This document shows positions 8,028-11,346 of a DNA stretch of 11,346 nt, in pieces; the stretch's first letter is position 1; each line of letters starts with the position of its first letter. The notes under the pieces are model-generated. The model saw nothing but the letters and a program-made list of their open reading frames with translations, ran no database searches and had not been told where the DNA came from. The position numbers and the translations under genes were made by a program. This DNA comes from Sulfurospirillaceae bacterium (GTDB lineage Bacteria; Campylobacterota; Campylobacteria; Campylobacterales; Sulfurospirillaceae): the NCBI GenBank assembly GCA_028705785.1, contig JAQWCT010000063.1:1-11346 (forward strand), written 5' to 3'.

Positions 8028-9016
8028 CTAAATTGCTCCAATAATCTCAAATCTCCCTCGAATAACGCTCTTAAATCAGGTACTTGATGAAGCAACATTG
8101 CAAAGCGCTCAACACCGAGCCCAAAAGCATATCCACTTACATCTTTGTATCCTACTGCTTTAAAAACATTAGGGTCAACGATACCGCATCCTAAAACTTC
8201 AAGCCATCCCGTATGTGAGCACACGCGACACCCCTCACCTTTACAGAAAATACAGCTAATATCAGCTTCAGCACTTGGTTCAGTGAAAGGAAAAAAGCTT
8301 GGTCGAAAACGCACTTTGACATCTCCAAACATGTGCTTTAAGAAATCTTCTAAGATATATTTGAGATTGGAAAAGGAGACTTTTCCACTTTTATCAACGA
8401 CTAAGCCCTCCACTTGATGGAACATCGGCGTATGGGTAATATCAAAATCGCGTCTAAAAACTGCCCCTGGACAAATCATACGAATAGGTGCTTTTTGCTG
8501 TAACATCGTTCGTATCTGAACTGGAGAAGTGTGGGTTCGAAGCAACATTGCGTCATTAAAATAAAATGTATCTTGCATATCGCGCGCGGGATGGTGCTTG
8601 GGAAGATTAAGCGCTTCAAAGTTATGAAAATCATCTTCTACCAACGGTCCCTCTTCGATAGAAAAGTTCATACTGACAAAATATTCTATGATTTTATCCA
8701 TCGTGTCCATAACAGGGTGCAATGCTCCAGCATTTTGTTCTTGATTGAAAAGAGTCACATCAACGCTATTTTTGCGCATTTCCTCTTCCATCATACCCTC
8801 TTCTAAAACACTTTTTTTCCCGCTCAAAAGTGCTAAAAAATTTTCTTTATTGGTGTTCAGATTTTGGGCAAATTCTTTTTTTGCTTCACCTTCTAAGTTT
8901 TTAAGTTCTTCAAATTGGCCTGAAAAATATCCTTTTTTACCAAAAAGTGATACCCTTATCTTTTCTAATTCAACCAATGATGCACAAGATGCTATGGAAT
9001 TTTCAATCTCTTTCAA
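8024..9016 (-). CDS. pheS: Phenylalanine--tRNA ligase alpha subunit
   Basis: Catalytic class II subunit that activates phenylalanine and charges tRNA-Phe. It has 330 residues (E. coli 327). An N-terminal coiled-coil arm covers about 1-85. The catalytic fold then shows motif 1 from HPVMDTM (100-106), LLRTHTSPVQIRTM (158-171), motif 2 in PGAVFRRDFDITHTPMFHQVEG (split 183-204), and motif 3 in GYAFGLGVERFAML (295-308). Four cysteines, 255, 258, 263 and 266 (CxxC-x4-CxxC), form a likely zinc knuckle just before GWLEVLGCG; E. coli lacks it, but I recall it from other bacterial lineages. The start is TTG at 9016: AAGG lies seven bases upstream, no in-frame ATG lies nearby, and the resulting N-terminus aligns with family starts. 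The upstream ATG at 9030 is out of frame. First gene of the long minus-strand operon. Confidence 0.96.
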   Translation of the reverse strand: MKEIENSIASCASLVELEKIRVSLFGKKGYFSGQFEELKNLEGEAKKEFAQNLNTNKENFLALLSGKKSVLEEGMMEEEMRKNSVDVTLFNQEQNAGALHPVMDTMDKIIEYFVSMNFSIEEGPLVEDDFHNFEALNLPKHHPARDMQDTFYFNDAMLLRTHTSPVQIRTMLQQKAPIRMICPGAVFRRDFDITHTPMFHQVEGLVVDKSGKVSFSNLKYILEDFLKHMFGDVKVRFRPSFFPFTEPSAEADISCIFCKGEGCRVCSHTGWLEVLGCGIVDPNVFKAVGYKDVSGYAFGLGVERFAMLLHQVPDLRALFEGDLRLLEQFR

Positions 9017-9027
9017 CGCTTTACCTT
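9009..9027 (-). promoter_or_regulatory. Ribosome binding site fixing the TTG start of pheS
   Basis: Reading the minus strand, GAAGG is followed after seven bases by TTG at 9016-9014. The spacing is ideal, and this is the only start that gives a normal PheS N-terminus. An ATG at 9030 opens a five-codon frame whose TGA overlaps this TTG; it has no ribosome site of its own and is probably chance. Confidence 0.7.
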
Positions 9028-9068
9028 CATAGAAGTTTATTTTTGGTCTTCATTTTATAGAAACTTTA

Positions 9069-9074
9069 ATTATA
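9069..9074 (-). promoter_or_regulatory. Probable -10 box of the pheS operon promoter
   Basis: A perfect TATAAT on the minus strand in the divergent intergenic region, preceded by T-rich sequence and lacking a good -35, as is common for Campylobacterota sigma70 promoters. The predicted transcript start is near 9062, giving a leader of about 45 bases before pheS. That leader is too short for an attenuator with a Phe-rich leader peptide, and none is visible. This promoter probably drives pheS through at least ispH. Confidence 0.5.
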
Positions 9075-9087
9075 AAAGAGTTAAAAT
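9071..9087 (+). promoter_or_regulatory. Possible promoter of the HIT-family gene
   Basis: Two plus-strand -10-like boxes are present: TATAAA (9071-9076), which overlaps the divergent pheS -10 box, and TAAAAT (9082-9087). Neither has a convincing -35. One of them must serve the HIT gene, because the neighbouring genes face the other way, but the sequence alone does not decide which. Confidence 0.35.
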
Positions 9088-9116
9088 CAAAAGAAATTGA
9101 CGAGTAGGAGCTAGAA

Positions 9117-9473
9117 ATGACTATCTTTAGTAAAATAGTGAGTGGCGAAATTCCTTGCAATAAAGTGCTAGAAAACGAAGATTTTTTGGCATTTCATGAT
9201 ATTAATCCTAAAGCACCCATTCATATTTTGATTATTCCCAAGGTGGAATATAAAAATTTTCAAGAAGTTGATCCAAAAATAATGATGGGAATGACCTTAT
9301 TTATACATGAAGTCGCCAAACTTTTAGGCTTAGATGAAAGTGGATATAGGTTGATTACCAATAATGGAGAAGATGGTGGACAAGAAGTGCTGCACCTACA
9401 TTTTCACCTTTTAGGAGGGGCAAAACTTTCGTGGAGTCACCTCTCAGACAGTGACAGCAAAAACTTTATTTAG
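9117..9473 (+). CDS. HIT-family (histidine triad, HINT-like) nucleotide hydrolase
   Basis: 118 residues, typical of the HINT branch, which hydrolyses purine nucleoside phosphoramidates and aminoacyl-adenylates in the cytosol. The defining motif is HLHFHLL at 93-99, giving the triad His93, His95 and His97 (His97 as the likely nucleophile position, in HxHxHxx). The N-terminus (MTIFSKIVSGEIPCNKVLENEDFLAFHD), the IHILIIPK strand (35-42) with His36, and TNNGEDGGQEVLH leading into the triad are all classic for the family. ATG at 9117 follows AGGAG by six bases. It is the only plus-strand gene here, transcribed away from pheS and convergent with argH. A HIT gene divergent from pheS is also what I recall in Campylobacter jejuni. 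A role in clearing aminoacyl-AMP leaking from synthetases such as PheRS would fit, but this is inference from the family. Confidence 0.94.
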   Translation: MTIFSKIVSGEIPCNKVLENEDFLAFHDINPKAPIHILIIPKVEYKNFQEVDPKIMMGMTLFIHEVAKLLGLDESGYRLITNNGEDGGQEVLHLHFHLLGGAKLSWSHLSDSDSKNFI

Positions 9474-9497
9474 AGCAAGGGTTATCCCCTTGCTTTT
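9474..9497 (+). terminator. Hairpin terminator between HIT gene and argH
   Basis: Perfect 8-bp stem AGCAAGGG (9474-9481) and CCCTTGCT (9487-9494) with a 5-base loop, starting immediately after the HIT stop codon and running into four T residues (9494-9497). It is a good intrinsic terminator for the plus strand. The loop and right arm are also the last codons of argH (KARG-stop). In the minus direction the run after the stem is not T-rich, so it stops argH transcripts less convincingly. Confidence 0.65.
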
Positions 9498-10867
9498 ATC
9501 CATGCCTCAAAAATTTCAATTTGTTTACATGTAGAGGTTGTAGAAGTTCCACCTTGTGAGTTTCTAGCATTCATGGAGTTTTCCAAAGAAAGGTAACTGA
9601 TCACATCTTCTTTGATTCTAACATCCACTTTTTGAAGTTCTTCAACACTTAAAATACTAAGGTCAATCCCCAAACTCTCAGCATGGGCAACGGCACGACC
9701 TGTGATAAAATGCGCTTCTCGGAAAGGAATATCGCATTTTTGCACCAAATAATCAGCCAAATCCGTCGCACTTAAATGCCCAACTTCACATGCTTTTTTC
9801 ATTCTATCTTTATTAATACTCATCGTCCTTACGGCTTCTTTAAGAATAGAAAGCGACATACAAACCGTTTCAACACTGTCAAAAACACCCTCTTTATCTT
9901 CTTGCATATCTTTATTATACGCCAAAGGAAGCCCTTTTAAGACTGTAAATAATGAGATGAGATTGCCATTAACACGCCCTGTTTTACCGCGAAGAAGTTC
10001 TGGTACATCAGGATTTTTCTTTTGAGGCATGATCGAGCTTCCCGTCGAGTACTCATCGCTGAGCGTAATAAATTTAAATTCATAGCTTGACCACAAGATA
10101 AGTTCTTCTGCAAAACGAGAAATATGCATCATAATCGTCGCACAGTTAAAAAGTATCTCAAGCGCAAAATCCCTATCACTCACCGTATCTAAACAGTTCA
10201 CACTGACACTATCAAACCCTAACAGTTTTGCGACATATTCTCTATCAATATTATGAGGTGTTCCAGCTAATGCAGCACACCCTAAAGGTAAAACATTGTT
10301 ACGCGTAAATGAACTCTCGAATCGCTCAATATCTCGTTTAAACATTGATACATACGCTAAAAGGTGGAAGGCAAAATTAATAGGTTGTGCATGTTGAAGG
10401 TGCGTCATTCCAGGAAGGAGAGTCGTAGTGTTTTCTTTAGAAATAGCAATAAGCGTAGCTATCATTTCTTCAATTAAATCCACAATAAGAAGGTTTTGTT
10501 TTTGAACATATTGTTTAAAATCGACCGCCACTTGGTCATTTCGACTGCGTGCCGTATGGAGTTTTTTGCCTGCTTCTCCGATTAAATCAATCAGTCTTGT
10601 TTCCACCGACATATGAATATCTTCATGGGCAATATCAAAGACGAATTGGTCATCTTCAATCTCTTGCTTAATTTGAATCAGTCCTTTTTCGATACTCAAA
10701 GCCTCATCAGCAGTTAAAATACCTTGTTTAGCCAGCATTGTTGCATGAGCAATGGAACCTTTAATGTCTTCTGCATATAATTTTTTATCAAAGGGTAAAG
10801 AAGCATTGAACTCATCCAATAACTTTGCACCACTTTTGGTGAATCTACCCGCCCATAGTTTTGACAT
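9482..10867 (-). CDS. argH: Argininosuccinate lyase
   Basis: Cleaves argininosuccinate to arginine and fumarate, the last step of arginine synthesis, as a cytosolic homotetramer of the fumarase/aspartase superfamily. The 461 residues are full length. Key regions: SKLWAGRF at the N-terminus; HEDIHM (81-86); TARSRNDQV (105-113); GMTHLQHAQP (153-162) with catalytic His156; LPLGCAALAG (193-202); and the superfamily signature GSSIMPQKKNPD (276-287) with catalytic Ser278. ATG at 10867 has GAGGAG eight bases upstream. It follows pckA by 63 bases with an inverted repeat between them, so the two may share a transcript. The C-terminal TSTTSTCKQIE region contains Thr446-Cys447-Lys448, encoded by the repeated TACATGTAAA motif; the few orthologs I can recall have no cysteine there. 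The final codons also form part of the convergent terminator. Confidence 0.97.
   Translation of the reverse strand: MSKLWAGRFTKSGAKLLDEFNASLPFDKKLYAEDIKGSIAHATMLAKQGILTADEALSIEKGLIQIKQEIEDDQFVFDIAHEDIHMSVETRLIDLIGEAGKKLHTARSRNDQVAVDFKQYVQKQNLLIVDLIEEMIATLIAISKENTTTLLPGMTHLQHAQPINFAFHLLAYVSMFKRDIERFESSFTRNNVLPLGCAALAGTPHNIDREYVAKLLGFDSVSVNCLDTVSDRDFALEILFNCATIMMHISRFAEELILWSSYEFKFITLSDEYSTGSSIMPQKKNPDVPELLRGKTGRVNGNLISLFTVLKGLPLAYNKDMQEDKEGVFDSVETVCMSLSILKEAVRTMSINKDRMKKACEVGHLSATDLADYLVQKCDIPFREAHFITGRAVAHAESLGIDLSILSVEELQKVDVRIKEDVISYLSLENSMNARNSQGGTSTTSTCKQIEIFEAWIKARG
9524..9533 (+). repeat. TTTACATGTA motif, copy 3 (in argH 3' end)
   Basis: Exact 10-mer in the same orientation, encoding Thr446-Cys447-Lys448 near the ArgH C-terminus with ACA-TGT-AAA and a preceding TCT codon. 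Confidence 0.6.
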
Positions 10868-10892
10868 AATGAAATCTCCTCGATTTTGAAGC

Positions 10893-10918
10893 GTAAAGAG
10901 ACTTTAGAGTCTCTTTAC
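10893..10918 (-). repeat. Perfect 11-bp inverted repeat between pckA and argH
   Basis: Arms GTAAAGAGACT (10893-10903) and AGTCTCTTTAC (10908-10918) enclose a 4-base loop, 12 bases after the pckA stop on the minus strand. It should form a stable stem-loop in RNA. Only three T residues occur, and they lie within the stem, so it is at best a weak intrinsic terminator. It may instead stabilise the pckA 3' end or partly attenuate read-through into argH, since no clear promoter for argH is visible. One arm runs into a copy of the TTTACATGTA motif. Confidence 0.7.
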
Positions 10919-10923
10919 ATGTA
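10914..10923 (+). repeat. TTTACATGTA motif, copy 4 (pckA-argH spacer)
   Basis: Exact 10-mer in the same orientation, the only non-coding copy. Its first five bases are the end of the right arm of the 11-bp inverted repeat, so the hairpin contains a mirrored half-motif. Confidence 0.6.
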
Positions 10924-10930
10924 AGCAGTT

Positions 10931-11346
10931 TTAGAGTTTAGGACCAGCGTTTGAAAAATCAGACTCTGGCGTAATATATTTTTTAAAATTATCAATAAAC
11001 ATTTGTGCTAATTCATTTCTGGTTGCATCGTATAAACTTTTATTTTCCCATGTTTGTCTTGGATTTAAAATCTCAGTAGGAACACCTGCTAATACTTTTG
11101 GTACTTCAATACCAAAGACAGGAATAGCTTCAAAGTCACATTCATTGATGCTACCATCTAAAATAGCATTGATACACGCTCTGGTTGCTTTGATGCTCAT
11201 GCGCTTTCCAACGCCATAGTTTCCACCACTCCAACCTGTGTTAACAAGGTAAACATCAACACCATATTTATCTATTTTTTCACCTAGTAATTTAGCATAA
11301 ACAGTGGGGTGCAATGGTAAAAATGCTTCACCAAAACAAGCACTAA
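10931..11346 (-). CDS. pckA: Phosphoenolpyruvate carboxykinase (ATP), C-terminal part
   Basis: Converts oxaloacetate and ATP to PEP, CO2 and ADP, the entry step of gluconeogenesis. Only the last 137 residues of a roughly 525-residue enzyme are inside the window; the frame stays open to the edge, and the TTG at 11314 is an internal leucine, not a start. The visible part begins SACFGEAFLPLHPTVYAKLL and contains VNTGWSGGNYGVGKRMSIKATR, which aligns with the adenine-binding region of E. coli PckA (NTGWNGTGKRISIKDTR, with the Arg of GKR and the Thr before the final Arg as contacts). PVFGIEVPKVLAGVPTEILNPRQTW, FIDNFKKY and the terminal AGPKL are all characteristic. The ATP-dependent type is clear; the GTP-dependent family is unrelated in this region. 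It lies upstream of argH in the same direction. Confidence 0.95.
   Translation of the reverse strand, partial: SACFGEAFLPLHPTVYAKLLGEKIDKYGVDVYLVNTGWSGGNYGVGKRMSIKATRACINAILDGSINECDFEAIPVFGIEVPKVLAGVPTEILNPRQTWENKSLYDATRNELAQMFIDNFKKYITPESDFSNAGPKL

Noticed and set aside
9013..9030. Five-codon ATG frame (MKVKR) whose TGA overlaps the pheS TTG start, as a possible leader peptide.
   Set aside because: It has no ribosome site, no phenylalanine codons and no attenuator hairpins; its sequence includes the pheS ribosome site, which explains the bases better.
11312..11314. TTG at 11314 as the start of a short gene.
   Set aside because: The frame is open upstream and encodes SACFGEAFLP, which is continuous PckA sequence, so this is an internal leucine.
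1..11346. CRISPR arrays, insertion sequences, tRNA or rRNA genes, defence or prophage modules.
   Set aside because: Nearly all bases are taken up by conserved housekeeping genes; no direct-repeat array, transposase, cloverleaf or foreign-looking block was seen.

Overview
The window looks like core chromosome of a Campylobacterota (epsilonproteobacterial) species, most likely Sulfurospirillum or a close relative. This rests on the low G+C, T-rich sequence, on protein sequences that resemble Campylobacter orthologs, and on gene order: serA, small membrane-anchored protein, rpsA, ispH, aroA, pheT, pheS, HIT gene is the order I recall for Campylobacter jejuni, as is the argH-pckA pair. The genus is an inference; no marker RNA is present.

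Layout. Minus strand, read right to left from 9016 to 1: pheS (TTG start), pheT, aroA, ispH, rpsA, an unnamed anchored protein, and serA (3' end outside the window). These genes are packed tightly: ATGA overlaps join pheS/pheT, pheT/aroA and the unnamed gene/serA, aroA overlaps ispH by 11 bases, and rpsA is 3 bases from the unnamed gene. The only real gap, 50 bases between ispH and rpsA, carries a perfect TATAAT and probably gives rpsA its own promoter. A 100-base divergent intergenic region (9017-9116) separates pheS from a plus-strand HIT-family hydrolase gene (9117-9473). That gene converges on argH (9482-10867, minus), with a hairpin terminator spanning the junction and the last codons of argH. 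Upstream of argH is the 3' end of pckA (10931-11346, minus, 5' end outside), and a 63-base spacer with a perfect 11-bp inverted repeat lies between them. No stretch over 300 bases lacks a gene.

Function. All are housekeeping genes: phenylalanyl-tRNA synthetase (both subunits), the shikimate step EPSP synthase (which feeds phenylalanine synthesis), the last MEP isoprenoid step (IspH), ribosomal protein S1, the first step of serine synthesis, the last step of arginine synthesis, and gluconeogenic PEP carboxykinase. The large operon links aromatic and serine metabolism to translation, which recalls the E. coli serC-aroA-cmk-rpsA neighbourhood.

The most unusual signal is not a gene. The 10-mer TTTACATGTA occurs four times, always in the same orientation, and its palindromic core TACATGTA five times, mostly about 2 kb apart. 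Three of the four full copies lie in unrelated genes (rpsA, aroA, argH) and encode the same tripeptide Thr-Cys-Lys with the same codons. The fourth sits in the pckA-argH spacer, partly inside the inverted repeat. This pattern suggests a dispersed, DNA-level motif such as an uptake-like or chromosome-organising sequence. A second point is that the PheT editing domain seems to lack the usual proofreading histidine.
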